From contig NC_008541.1 of NCBI RefSeq assembly GCF_000196235.1, positions 372,001 to 436,000 on the forward strand: a stretch of DNA of 64,000 nt, given 5' to 3'. The notes below the pieces were generated by a model. That model was not told the origin of the DNA and searched no databases. It saw only the letters and a program-made list of their open reading frames with translations. Position 1 is the first letter of the stretch. Every line of letters starts with the position of its first letter. A program made the position numbers and the translations under genes. Positions 27,329 to 35,941 of this stretch are shown in pieces. Origin of the DNA: Arthrobacter sp. FB24 (GTDB lineage Bacteria > Actinomycetota > Actinomycetes > Actinomycetales > Micrococcaceae).

Positions 27329-27409
27329 TAGTAGAACTAAAGATGTAGTGATGAAGCCCACACCAAAGATGTTGTGGCAAAAGAACATATACAAAGGGGT
27401 AGAAGTTCA

Positions 27410-27646
27410 ATGAAAGCACGGGGGACGGTTCTGTCCAGGCGGGCGGCATTTGCCGCCACGGTTTCCGACTGGAGAACCCTCAAAGCAGGCGAGCGGGTCG
27501 AAATCCTCAAGCATGCGCATGTTGTGGCCGCGGGTGAAGTCGAGGAAATTTCCGTGAGTGGAAACGTGCTTTGGCTGGTGCCTTCGGGCCCGCCGGAAAC
27601 CCAGCTCTTCATGAAATCGGACGGCGTCCAGGTCCGGAGGACATAA
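27410..27646 (+). CDS. hypothetical protein, 78 residues
   Basis: The ATG at 27410 has AAAGGGG about 10 bases upstream; the upstream region is more AT-rich than its surroundings. The protein is basic at the start (MKARGTVLSRRAAFAATVSD) and then looks like a small beta-barrel: GERVEILKHAHVVAAGEVEE, NVLWLVPSGPPETQLFMKSD. No family recognised. It stands alone on the plus strand between hutH and a small minus-strand gene. Confidence 0.6.
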   Translation: MKARGTVLSRRAAFAATVSDWRTLKAGERVEILKHAHVVAAGEVEEISVSGNVLWLVPSGPPETQLFMKSDGVQVRRT

Positions 27647-27681
27647 GTCCAGGACGCGGGGCCAGCATCCAAACCGCGGAG

Positions 27682-27918
27682 TTAGGCGGCGATGTCCTCG
27701 TAGGTTTCACCGAAGGGGACGGACTCGTCCAAGGCCACGGTGAATGCGCCCGGCTCGTGGCGGGTGACGCGGATGCCGCAGTTGCCGTCCTCGACGGCAG
27801 CTTCGATGAGTTCCTTGACGGCGTTGTCCAGGCCGTCGTGGACCTCTTCGGCGGTCGCAAAGGTCAGGTGGATGGACCGAATGTCCGTGGTCTGGGATTC
27901 CATGGTGGCTGAGCTCAT
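27682..27918 (-). CDS. hypothetical protein, 78 residues
   Basis: Acidic small protein with GAGAAAG upstream of its ATG. It reads as one alpha/beta unit (SIHLTFATAEEVHDGLDNAV, IRVTRHEPGAFTVALDESVP) and has no membrane segment or signal peptide. No family recognised, though the sequence composition is clearly coding. Convergent with the small gene at 27410. Confidence 0.6.
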   Translation of the reverse strand: MSSATMESQTTDIRSIHLTFATAEEVHDGLDNAVKELIEAAVEDGNCGIRVTRHEPGAFTVALDESVPFGETYEDIAA

Positions 27919-28000
27919 TGCAGGACTTTCTCTAAACTATGTGCCGGTTGGCCTCAGTCCATTCTACTGGCGATGTCAAAATACGTAGGATGTCTGGCAT

Positions 28001-28051
28001 CTGCCCCTCCGGGTTTCGGGTTCACCGAAGCCCGGAGGGGCAGCCTGTTTT
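28001..28051 (+). terminator. strong orphan Rho-independent terminator
   Basis: CTGCCCCTCCGGGTTTCGG (28001-28019) pairs with CCGAAGCCCGGAGGGGCAG (28025-28043), a 19-bp stem with one G-U and a 5-base loop, followed by CCTGTTTTA. The nearest plus-strand gene ends 355 bases upstream, so it has no obvious owner today. The stretch 27919-28000 between the small minus-strand gene and this hairpin holds only the promoter side of that gene. It may be left from a deleted gene. Confidence 0.75.
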
Positions 28052-28074
28052 AAGCCCGGCTACCGGAAGCCGGA

Positions 28075-28263
28075 GTGCAGCCGCAGTGCGCGGGAAGGGC
28101 CACTCGCCTAGCGTTTGACGGCGTCCAGCAAGCGCTCGCGGAGCACCGGGCCATTTTTACGGCCCTGGAGTCTCACGACGCCACCGCAGTGACCGATGCC
28201 ATGGCGTCGCACATGGACACCGCGTCCCGTCGCCTGCTTGCCGGCTACGACGCCGCTCGGTAG
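28075..28263 (+). pseudogene. remnant of a GntR-family (FCD domain) regulator
   Basis: From about codon 15 the frame reads FDGVQQALAEHRAIFTALES then HDATAVTDAMASHMD, ending RRLLAGYDAAR. This is the last helices of an FCD effector domain (EHRAI-hAL-A-D...A...H). The DNA-binding domain and most of the FCD domain are missing, and the part before residue 15 does not fit the family. It stands 122 bases before the apionate-lactonase-like gene, so it may be what remains of that gene's regulator. Confidence 0.6.
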
Positions 28264-28385
28264 CCGCTCAGGATGCTCTGGCGGACGGCCATTGAGCCCC
28301 CGCGCCTCATCCGATATCGTCAAGTCCACAGGACCGGCCCGGGGTCAGCTGGGCGCAGTCACCAGCCACCAGAGAGCAGCCTCCC

Positions 28386-30347
28386 GTGTCTACCGAGCAC
28401 TCCGCAACACTGTCCGCCCCGGCGGTTTCCGACCGGCGACCGGCGCTCGAACAGCGCCTTGATCCGCAGATCCGCAAGCTCGCAGTGGGCGTCTGGACGG
28501 CGGAGCTGATCGGGGACGAACTGGCCAACATCAGCTACGGGGGTCGCCCCGTCCTCCGTGCCATCAAGGCGGTGGTGCGGGACCACGAATGGCGCACCTT
28601 TGCGCCGTCGGTCCGGGATGTTGAGGAACTGAAGGACGACGACGGCACCAGCCTCCGAATCCACGTTGACTACGCAGCACCCGGCTCGGCGGCACCCGGC
28701 ACTACCGCACCCGGCACAGTCCCTGCGTACGAAGGCATGCTGACGCTCCGGATCACCCCGGCCACGGTCGAAGTATCCTTCTCCGGCCGGGCGAAAACGG
28801 CCTTCCGGCGCAACCGGATCGGACTGGTTGTCCTCCATCCCACCAGCGAAGCCGGACGGGATGTCAACGTGGTCTCCCCGGACGGCACCGTTACCAGCGG
28901 AGCCTTCCCCACGGATATCAGGCCGGACCTGGTTTTCAAGGACATTTCCTCGCTGGAATGGGCCGACGCCGGGACGGCCTTTGACCTTGGCTTCTCCGGC
29001 GACGTCTTCGAGACCGAGGACCAGCGGAACTGGAGCGACGGTTCCTTTAAGACGTACAGCACCCCGTCCGCGCTGCCCATCCCGGTGGACGTTGCCGCGG
29101 AGGACACCGTGAACCAGTCGGTCAGCATCGAAGCCCTCAGCATCGAGACGCCGGACAACCCCCTCAGCGAAAGCCACGAACCGGCGGCGTTCACGGTGGG
29201 CGAGCCGTCCGGCACCGTTCCGCCGCTGGCGATTTCCGTGGACACTGTGGAAACCGCCGCCGGGGGCTTCGGGAACGCCGGCGGAGGACCACAGCTGTCC
29301 GGCCTCGACGCCGTCCTGGTGGAACTGTTCGAGCCCCGGGAACTGTGGCCCGGCAAGCTTGCCGCCGCAACACGGGAGGCGGACCGCCACGGCGCTGCAC
29401 TGGACGTGCGCGTCGTGTCCGAATCAGCCGAGGGCGTTGCGGAGGTTCTCAGCACCGCCTTGGGCGGATCGCTGTCCCGGGTCGTCCGTCTGTCCCTGTT
29501 CCACCCCGGGACGCAGTGCACTGACCCGGCGGCTTTTGGCGCGCTGAAGGCATCGCTGGACGACGCAGGCTTCAACGGTCAGCTTCTGGCCGGCACCCGC
29601 TCACATTTCACCGAACTCAACCGCTGGATTGCCGGCAGCAGTAACGGCAGCCCCGTTCCGCAGGACGCCGACGCACTGACGTTCAGCCTGGCGCCGCAGG
29701 TCCACAGTACGGAAGTTCCCCACATTGTGGAGACTGTCCCCGTCCAGCGGCTCGCCGCCGCCAACGCCCTGAAGCTCGGCGACGGGCGTCCCGTGCACGT
29801 CGGACCCGTCACGCTGAAACCAAGGTTTCACGCCCCGGACCAGGAGGCCGAGGGGGACGAGCTCCAGGACCACAGCTTCACCGCCGCCTGGGCCCTCGCC
29901 AGCCTCGCTGCCCTCACCGTTGACGGCGTCGCCTCCGTGACCTACTTCGAAGCCGGGCCGCCACGCGGCATCACCGCAGCAGACGGCACACTCAACCCGG
30001 CAGGCGAGCTGCTGCAGAGGCTCGCTGCGTCCAAAGCGGATCCGGTGCTGGCCGCTACCCCCGTGCCGTCACAAAGGCCAGCCGGAAAGAGCCCCTTAAC
30101 GGTCTACCCGGTGCAGTCGGCCGCCGGCCTGCAACTGTTCGTCGGCAACCTCAGCCCCCGTGAGGCCACAGCCCACCTCGCGCTTCCGCACGGAGCCGCT
30201 TCGGGGGCGGCCGAGGTCACGGTCATCGGGGCAGCCTCCGGCGCCCGGGCGCAGGCGGCGCCAGCGGAGGCATCATCACCGGAGAACGGGGTTCTGGCGG
30301 TAACGCTGGGACCGTGGGCCACCGCCGTGGTCACCTTCCGGGACTGA
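28386..30347 (+). CDS. D-apionate lactonase-like protein
   Basis: 653 residues from the GTG at 28386. The first ~250 residues carry the pattern I know from ApnL-type proteins: GGRPVLRAIKAVVRDHEWRT, then GLVVLHP, RDVNVVSPDGT, a PDLVFKDISSLEW stretch and ETEDQRNWSDGSFKTYSTP. The middle and C-terminal parts look like a TIM-barrel followed by a beta domain. D-apionate lactonase opens the lactone of oxidised apiose in plant cell-wall sugar use. No other apiose gene is in the window, so the substrate may differ. Convergent with hutG, 15 bases apart. Confidence 0.65.
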   Translation: MSTEHSATLSAPAVSDRRPALEQRLDPQIRKLAVGVWTAELIGDELANISYGGRPVLRAIKAVVRDHEWRTFAPSVRDVEELKDDDGTSLRIHVDYAAPGSAAPGTTAPGTVPAYEGMLTLRITPATVEVSFSGRAKTAFRRNRIGLVVLHPTSEAGRDVNVVSPDGTVTSGAFPTDIRPDLVFKDISSLEWADAGTAFDLGFSGDVFETEDQRNWSDGSFKTYSTPSALPIPVDVAAEDTVNQSVSIEALSIETPDNPLSESHEPAAFTVGEPSGTVPPLAISVDTVETAAGGFGNAGGGPQLSGLDAVLVELFEPRELWPGKLAAATREADRHGAALDVRVVSESAEGVAEVLSTALGGSLSRVVRLSLFHPGTQCTDPAAFGALKASLDDAGFNGQLLAGTRSHFTELNRWIAGSSNGSPVPQDADALTFSLAPQVHSTEVPHIVETVPVQRLAAANALKLGDGRPVHVGPVTLKPRFHAPDQEAEGDELQDHSFTAAWALASLAALTVDGVASVTYFEAGPPRGITAADGTLNPAGELLQRLAASKADPVLAATPVPSQRPAGKSPLTVYPVQSAAGLQLFVGNLSPREATAHLALPHGAASGAAEVTVIGAASGARAQAAPAEASSPENGVLAVTLGPWATAVVTFRD

Positions 30348-30362
30348 CGGCAGGCGACAGGC

Positions 30363-31334
30363 CTAGCCCAGCAGCGTGTTGACCAGCCGTGCGGCCACCT
30401 TGGCCGTGTGCTGGTCGATGTCGAACTTCGGGTTCAGCTCTGCCACGTCCAGGTGCAGCAGTTTCCCGCTGGCAGCCACCTGGCGGCACACCGAGCTGAT
30501 CACGGGCAGGGGCACCCCGAACGCAGCCGGTGCGCTGACCCCGGGGGCCACGGCGGCGGGCAGCACGTCCAGGTCGATGGTCAGGTAGAGCACGTCCACG
30601 GTGTCCAGGAAATCGGCCACGAACTTCCGGGTGGCTTCCGCCGTGCAGTCCTCGTCCAGGAGGTACTTCACGCCCAGCCGTTCGGCGGTCTTGAAGAGCA
30701 CGGGGGTGTTGTTTGGCTCGGAGATCCCGACGACGGCGTAGTTCAGTGTGCGTTCGGCGGCTTCCTCCGCCCTGGCCATCTGCAGGAAAGGCGTGCCCGA
30801 GGACGGCTCGGGTGCCTCGCGGAGATCGAAGTGAGCGTCCAGATTCAGCACGCCCAGGCGCTTCCCGCCGCGTACGGCTTCGGATCCGGCCACGCCAAGG
30901 TAGCTGGCGAACGCGGTCTCATGGCCGCCGCCCAGCAGCACGGTGAGGTTGCCGGCGTCGAGCATTTCGGAAACAGCCAGCCCGGCACGGGCCTGGCCAG
31001 CCTCCAGCGCGTTGTCCTTGACGGTCACATCGCCGGCGTCGAACACGTCGCGGGGGAGGTGGAAGGCGAGGGGCCCCAAGGCGGCGCGGATGGCGCCGGG
31101 GGCCGCGGCGGCGCCCACTCGGCCCTTGTTGCGCAGCACTCCCGCATCGCTGCTGAAACCGAGAATGACGGCGGGGCGGTGGCCGGGCGCATGGCTTTCC
31201 GGCTGCAGGGCGGCAGTTTCGTGGCGATACGGGGCGACCGCCTGCCACCAGCGGCGGTGCTCGGCGCCGTCGCCGTCGAAACGGCCCCTCCACGTGAGCG
31301 GCGGGATATCGACTGTGAGGGCTCTGTGAGGCAT
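30363..31334 (-). CDS. hutG: formimidoylglutamase (ureohydrolase family)
   Basis: 323 residues. The binuclear manganese site is visible: GGGHETAFASYLG, LNLDAHFDLRE (D-x-H-x-D) and TIDLDVLPAAVAPGVSAPAA (D-x-D). The start FDGDGAEHRRWWQAV is typical of HutG rather than arginase or agmatinase. The enzyme hydrolyses formimidoyl-glutamate to glutamate and formamide, the last step of one histidine route. It lies 3.1 kb from hutH on the opposite strand. An operator-like site (31389-31404) matching those in front of hutU and the IclR gene lies 55 bases upstream. hutI is not in the window. Confidence 0.88.
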   Translation of the reverse strand: MPHRALTVDIPPLTWRGRFDGDGAEHRRWWQAVAPYRHETAALQPESHAPGHRPAVILGFSSDAGVLRNKGRVGAAAAPGAIRAALGPLAFHLPRDVFDAGDVTVKDNALEAGQARAGLAVSEMLDAGNLTVLLGGGHETAFASYLGVAGSEAVRGGKRLGVLNLDAHFDLREAPEPSSGTPFLQMARAEEAAERTLNYAVVGISEPNNTPVLFKTAERLGVKYLLDEDCTAEATRKFVADFLDTVDVLYLTIDLDVLPAAVAPGVSAPAAFGVPLPVISSVCRQVAASGKLLHLDVAELNPKFDIDQHTAKVAARLVNTLLG

Positions 31335-31388
31335 ACTCCAAGCTCACCGCAGCGGAGCCCCGAAAACCAGCCCCGGCGCCGTCGGACT

Positions 31389-31404
31389 GTCCCGAATCCC
31401 GGAC
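31389..31404. promoter_or_regulatory. candidate IclR (HutR-like) operator, site D
   Basis: GTCCCGAATCCCGGAC, 55-70 bases upstream of the hutG start codon on the opposite strand. It matches site C (23832) at 13 of 16 positions, including the right half CCGGAC and the central AAT. This ties hutG to the IclR/hutUH locus. Confidence 0.5.
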
Positions 31405-31419
31405 ACCACGCTTAAACGC

Positions 31420-31472
31420 CGCCGAGATGGCACTTCGCGGCAATGATTTCGAGGCGAAGTGCCATCTCGGCG
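31420..31472 (-). terminator. hairpin terminator of the purine permease gene
   Basis: CGCCGAGATGGCACTTCGC (31420-31438) is perfectly reverse-complemented at 31454-31472: a 19-bp stem with a 15-base loop, starting 20 bases after the permease stop. On the minus strand the stem is followed by GCGTTTAAG. Confidence 0.7.
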
Positions 31473-31491
31473 GGAAGGGGGATGAAGTGGC

Positions 31492-32934
31492 TTAGTGGAT
31501 GCCGAGTGCCTGCTCGATCGGCCCGATGCCGAAGAACAGAAGGAACGCGGCCGCAACGGCCCACATCAGGGGGTGGATATCGCGCACGCGGCCCTGGAAT
31601 GTGCGGATCAGCACGTACGCGATGAAGCCGGCGCCCAGGCCGTTGGCGATTGAGTAGGTGAACGGCATCAGGGTGAAGGTCAGGAACGCGGGAATCGCGA
31701 TGCCCCAGTCCTGCCAGTCGATCTTGCCCACCTGCGAAACCATCATGAAGCCCACCACCACGAGGGCGGGAGCCACGGCCTCGAACGGGACCAGGTTGAT
31801 CAGCGGCGTGAAGAACATGGCCACCAGGAACAGCAGGCCGGTGACGATCGAAGCCAGGCCCGTGCGTGCGCCCTCGCCGATGCCTGCGCCTGATTCCACG
31901 TAGATCTGGTTGGAGGAAACGGACGCGCCGCCGCCCACGATCGCGCCGAGGGCATCCACCTGCAGCACGCGGTCCACGTCCGGGATGTTGCCGTCCTTGT
32001 CCACGGTGCCGGCTTCGTTGGCCAGGCCCACCATGGTGCCCATGGCGTCGAAGAAGATGCTGAGCAGGATCACGAAGGCCAGCAGCGTCGCGGCTACGAA
32101 GCCGAGGTGCTCGAACGCACCGATCGGGTTGGCCTTGCCGATCAGTGACAGGTCGGGTGCAGCCCATTCGGTGAATTTCGGTGCCACCAGGGACCAGCCC
32201 TGCGGGTTGAAGTTTTTGCCGTCGAAGCTCGGGCCGATGTGCAGGGTGAATTCAAGGATGACGGACAGGATGGTGGAGGCGATGATGCCGATGAGGATGG
32301 CGCCTTTGACCTTGCGGACCAGCAGGCCGATGGTCAGGATGAGTCCGAAGACGAACACCAGGGTGGGCCAGCCCAGCAGCTTGCCGTCGAAGCCGAGGCC
32401 CACCGGGACCGTGGTGCCGGCGGCATCCGGGATGCGGCGCACGAAGCCGGCGTTGACCAGCCCGATCAGGGCGATGAACAGGCCGATGCCCACCACGATG
32501 GCCGTCTTGAGGCCGTCCGGAACAGCCTTGAACACGGCGGTCCGGAAACCGGTGAGGACCAGGATCAGCATGGTGACGCCGGAGAGGACAACCAGGCCCA
32601 TCATGTCCGGCCAGGTCAGGCCCGGGTTCGTTGCCACCGTGACGGCCACGAAGGCGTTGACGCCCAGCCCTGTGGCCATGGCGAACGGGTGCCGGGCCCA
32701 GGCGCCCATGAGGATGGTCAGGATGCCGGCGGCAAAAGCAGTGACGGCGGCGACTGCCGGGAAGCCCAGGGTTGCGCCGCTGGAGTCGGGGCCGGAAAGG
32801 ATCAGGGGATTCAGCACCACGATGTAGCTCATGGCGAAGAAGGTGGCAAAGCCTCCCCGGATCTCGCGGGAGTAGTTTGACCCCCGTTCGGAAATCTTGA
32901 AGTACCGGTCCAGTGCAGAGCCCTGCTTAAGCAT
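31492..32934 (-). CDS. NCS2 family purine permease (AzgA type)
   Basis: 480 residues with GGAGGACT just before the ATG. The start LDRYFKISERGSNYSREIRG plus GGFATFFAMSYIVVLNPLIL is characteristic of the AzgA/PbuG branch that carries adenine, guanine and hypoxanthine. About 12-14 membrane segments are visible. The substrate-binding region SSNQIYVESGAGIGEGARTG fits the family. Proton-coupled import across the cytoplasmic membrane is expected. It is monocistronic, closed by a strong hairpin. Confidence 0.85.
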   Translation of the reverse strand: MLKQGSALDRYFKISERGSNYSREIRGGFATFFAMSYIVVLNPLILSGPDSSGATLGFPAVAAVTAFAAGILTILMGAWARHPFAMATGLGVNAFVAVTVATNPGLTWPDMMGLVVLSGVTMLILVLTGFRTAVFKAVPDGLKTAIVVGIGLFIALIGLVNAGFVRRIPDAAGTTVPVGLGFDGKLLGWPTLVFVFGLILTIGLLVRKVKGAILIGIIASTILSVILEFTLHIGPSFDGKNFNPQGWSLVAPKFTEWAAPDLSLIGKANPIGAFEHLGFVAATLLAFVILLSIFFDAMGTMVGLANEAGTVDKDGNIPDVDRVLQVDALGAIVGGGASVSSNQIYVESGAGIGEGARTGLASIVTGLLFLVAMFFTPLINLVPFEAVAPALVVVGFMMVSQVGKIDWQDWGIAIPAFLTFTLMPFTYSIANGLGAGFIAYVLIRTFQGRVRDIHPLMWAVAAAFLLFFGIGPIEQALGIH

Positions 32935-33047
32935 TAGTCCTCCGGGGGAGAGTGTTGGGGATTACTTGAATCCTAGTAGGTTGCCGGGTTGCGACCCTGC
33001 GATTTCGCCTAGTCTGTAAGGAAGCCAACACACAGGAGTAGCCCCGC

Positions 33048-33683
33048 ATGCGTTCCATCCGCCACCTGCTGAGCGCCCTCATAGGGGCACTGTTTTTCAC
33101 GGCCGCCGTGCTGGCCGCAGCTGCCCCCGCCTCCGCCCACGACGCCGCCGAGTCCAGCAGCCCGGCCCAGGGTTCCACCGTGGCCACTCCGCCGGAGAAG
33201 GTTTCCGTGACTTTCAACAGGGACCCGCTGGCCCTCGGTTCACAGTTCCAGGTGAAGGATGCGGCGGGCACCAACTGGGCGGAGGGTCCGGTGGAGATTG
33301 TGGACAACGTGGCGTCGCAGAAGCTCCGGCCCGGCGCCCCGGCCGGAGAGTTCACTGTGGTGTGGCGTGTGGTCAGCTCCGATTCGCACCCGATCGAAGG
33401 CACCTTCACCTTCACCGCCACTGCCGCTGCGCCGGGTTCCGGCGCCACCGCCTCGACGCCGGGCAGTTCGACGACGGCGGGGGAGGTCCCCACGGCCGGC
33501 ACCGCGCAGCCTGGCACCACCACCGCGCCTGAGCCGGCGCCTGACGCGTCGGCGCCGTTCCCCTGGAGCCTGGTGCTTTTCGCCGGAACGGCTTTGGGCA
33601 TCCTCGTGGCGCTGGGCGTTCTGGCGAAGCGAAACCTCAAGTCCACTGACAACGGGGCGGACGACGCCGCCGGGGAGCAGTAG
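33048..33683 (+). CDS. CopC domain-containing membrane-anchored protein
   Basis: 211 residues with a classical signal peptide (LIGALFFTAAVLAAAAPASA, cut before HDAAESSSPA). Residues ~32-125 are a CopC copper-binding domain: the mature His1, VSVTFNRDPLALGSQFQVKD, and WRVVSSDSHPIEGTFTFT with a conserved histidine. A Pro/Thr/Ala linker follows, then one membrane helix (WSLVLFAGTALGILVALGVL) and a short basic tail. The protein should face outwards and bind or deliver copper. No CopD gene lies next to it. Confidence 0.82.
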   Translation: MRSIRHLLSALIGALFFTAAVLAAAAPASAHDAAESSSPAQGSTVATPPEKVSVTFNRDPLALGSQFQVKDAAGTNWAEGPVEIVDNVASQKLRPGAPAGEFTVVWRVVSSDSHPIEGTFTFTATAAAPGSGATASTPGSSTTAGEVPTAGTAQPGTTTAPEPAPDASAPFPWSLVLFAGTALGILVALGVLAKRNLKSTDNGADDAAGEQ

Positions 33684-33741
33684 ATCAGGACGCGCAGTCG
33701 GGGGCCGGGCAGCCGGGGCCGTGAGCGGGCGGGAAACCCGG

Positions 33742-34392
33742 TCAGTTCAGCAACGCCGGGGCCGGCAGCGCGGCAAAGCTTCCCGTGAGCACTGACGGGA
33801 CACTTTCCGGATAGACCTTGGCGGAAATCGCCTGCCCCACAACCTTTGCCTGGCGGAGCACTTCCTTGGGCGTGGGAGTGATGAGTTCCCCGACGCCCAC
33901 GAGGTACATTCCGATGGCCCGCATGGCGGCCACCAGGTTCTGCCCCAGCGCCAGCCCCAGGTCCGCGAGCATACGGCGCAGCTGGCTGTGTGCGCCCCGG
34001 GTCAGGACAATGTGGTGGGCCAGCAGGATGCCGTCCGGCGTGTGGACGGCCCACTGGTGCACGGGAGGCTCGGAGAGGCCGGTGCCCAGCAGGTTCAATT
34101 GGACGGCGCGGGTGTTGTTGCGGATGTCCAGCTTGTGGCTGCTGGCGTAGTTCCTGAGGTGCCGCAGGATTTCGTTCCGCTCCTGCAAGGTGGCTGAGTT
34201 CGGCGCGTCACAGCGCGGCAGGGACACGGTATTGGCGGACTGGATTCCGCCCAGGGTTTCGAGCGCATCCACGGTGATGGAGTCCACGCCGCGCCGCCGA
34301 AGCTCGCTGGCGATCGCCAGGCCCGGAAGCCCTGAGCCGATGATCACCGTAGTGGTCTGCTCGGTCCCACCATAAATTGGCATGCTCGACAC
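33742..34392 (-). CDS. FAD/NAD-binding Rossmann protein, short
   Basis: 216 residues from the GTG at 34392, chosen because GAGGAGG lies 7 bases upstream; the ATG three codons later has poor spacing and the frame is open to 34530. Residues ~10-45 read TTVIIGSGLPGLAIASELRR, a dinucleotide-binding GxGxxG fold. The rest has DIRNNTRAVQLNLL and LAHHIVLTRGAHSQLRRMLA, as in flavoprotein monooxygenases, but a second nucleotide domain and the C-terminal half of normal enzymes are missing. It may be a truncated oxidoreductase or a regulatory protein. Confidence 0.6.
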   Translation of the reverse strand: MSSMPIYGGTEQTTTVIIGSGLPGLAIASELRRRGVDSITVDALETLGGIQSANTVSLPRCDAPNSATLQERNEILRHLRNYASSHKLDIRNNTRAVQLNLLGTGLSEPPVHQWAVHTPDGILLAHHIVLTRGAHSQLRRMLADLGLALGQNLVAAMRAIGMYLVGVGELITPTPKEVLRQAKVVGQAISAKVYPESVPSVLTGSFAALPAPALLN

Positions 34393-34855
34393 TGCTCGTT
34401 CCTCCTCGAATGGTTCACTGTGCAGGCCTCGTTCCCCTGCACGTTCCGTAACCCCCAAAGTCCGGCCGTCGCGCATAAAGCTGTAAATGTGTTCTGAAAC
34501 ACATATCTCAGTTTCGCAACGCCTCGACAATACAGAACTTTTGGAGCGCTGGATAGCCTTTGCCGGACATTGGCTACCCCAACAATCTCACACTTGTTAT
34601 TTGGCTCATCGGAGGTGGGATCTCTATGTTTCCGGGGAGTAAAAAGTGGGAGTTGGCTTAGGCGTATGCAGCCTCTCCGGAAGCCGCTTGAGCACCCTTT
34701 TGGGGTGCTTGCTTACTGTCCGGCAACCGAGAATAGTGGGCTAAAAGAGCGGATTTTCAGCCAAAAGCAGGTTGCGGTTCCCGGTTCACGCGGCGGACGG
34801 CCACTTCTGGCAGAATAGCGGCAACATCAGGCAGTATCGCGAGGAGGCGGACCCC
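34393..34855. other. 463-base divergent intergenic region
   Basis: Holds no supported gene. An inverted repeat ATGTGTT-CTGA-AACACAT lies at 34487-34504, about 95 bases upstream of the Rossmann-protein start, and is a plausible operator. A hairpin AGCACCC/GGGTGCT lies at 34691-34709 in the middle of the region. The region is more AT-rich than its neighbours. An 82-codon frame at 34570-34818 has no start signal and is not taken as a gene. Confidence 0.5.
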
Positions 34856-35887
34856 ATGGACCGAGATCAGGTGCACCCGTCAAGGGATGACGACGGCGGT
34901 TCTGCCGCCCCCGAGGGGATTGTGGTGGGTGTGGACGGTTCCGACCACAGCCAGTGCGCCCTCGTCTGGGCCGCCCGGGAAGCTGAGCGCCGGCATCGCC
35001 CCCTGCATATCGTGACCGCATACTCCGTGCCGATCTTTGCAGCGTCCGGCCTGGACGGCGGCTATGCCACCGTAGACGACTCGGTGATCCGCGAAGGTGC
35101 GGAGGCCATCCTCAAGCAGGCCCTGGACAAGGTGGCCCCTTACGACATCGACGTTGACGCCTCCGTGGAGAACGGCGACGCCTCGGGTGTGTTGCTGGAG
35201 ATGTCCGAAACCGCAGAGCTGCTGGTGTTCGGCACCCGCGGCCGGGGCGGCTTCGTAGGCAGGCTCCTTGGCTCGGTCAGCAGCGCCCTGCCGGCACATG
35301 CGAAGTGCCCCACGGTCACCGTGCCGTTGATCTGCGCGGACCGCCTGGGCGAGACCACGGACGACAAGCACGTCAAGGCCGAACAGGCCAAGTCCGGCCA
35401 CCAGCCGGTGGAACACGTTGTTGTGGTGGGCGTTGACGGTTCCGAGCAGGCCCGGATTGCCGTCCTGGAGGCCGCGGACCAGGCCCTCCGGCTCGGAGCG
35501 CCGCTTCGCGTTGTGTGCGCCGTGCCGCAGTACAGCGGCTCACTGGCGTGGGTCCCCGCACCCATGGACCGGGAGGCCCTGTTTGCCGACATCCGTGTTC
35601 AGCTCGACGCCGGTGTGGCCTGGCTGAAGAGCCACTATCCCAAGCTGACCGTGGAGACCCGCATCGTGGACGGTTCCCCCATCGACGTGCTGGTTGAAGC
35701 CAGCCGGCACGTGGAACTGGTGGTGGTGGGAACGCGCGGCCGCGGCGGCTTCACCGGAATGCTGCTGGGCTCGACGTCGGACGGAATCCTTCACCATGCC
35801 AAGGGTCCGGTGCTGGTGGTTCCGGACCGGGACGACCCGCGGCTCGCTGACCGTCCCAGCTTCGGCCCCATGCTCGGCGCAGCGTAA
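34856..35887 (+). CDS. tandem universal stress protein (two UspA domains)
   Basis: 343 residues from the ATG at 34856 with GAGGAGG upstream. Two Usp domains follow each other: residues ~20-165 (VVGVDGSDHSQCALVWAARE, then GTRGRGGFVGRLLGSVSSAL) and ~190-335 (VVGVDGSEQARIAVLEAADQ, then GTRGRGGFTGMLLGSTSDGI). Both keep the G-x2-G-x9-G-S/T ATP-binding pattern. In mycobacteria such ATP-binding tandem proteins respond to hypoxia and growth arrest. The PEP-synthase-like gene follows after 54 bases and may be co-expressed. Confidence 0.88.
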   Translation: MDRDQVHPSRDDDGGSAAPEGIVVGVDGSDHSQCALVWAAREAERRHRPLHIVTAYSVPIFAASGLDGGYATVDDSVIREGAEAILKQALDKVAPYDIDVDASVENGDASGVLLEMSETAELLVFGTRGRGGFVGRLLGSVSSALPAHAKCPTVTVPLICADRLGETTDDKHVKAEQAKSGHQPVEHVVVVGVDGSEQARIAVLEAADQALRLGAPLRVVCAVPQYSGSLAWVPAPMDREALFADIRVQLDAGVAWLKSHYPKLTVETRIVDGSPIDVLVEASRHVELVVVGTRGRGGFTGMLLGSTSDGILHHAKGPVLVVPDRDDPRLADRPSFGPMLGAA

Positions 35888-35941
35888 CCCTATCCCGACT
35901 TTCCAGTCACTCCGTCCGGCGCATTCCCCAGGAGGCCAGCG

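Noticed and set aside
34570..34818. 82-codon plus-strand frame in the divergent region
   Set aside because: No ribosome-binding site and no protein-like pattern; it crosses a hairpin.
35888..35941. Rifampicin-associated element before the PEP-synthase-like gene
   Set aside because: No GGGGCTTGC-type palindrome in the 54-base gap.
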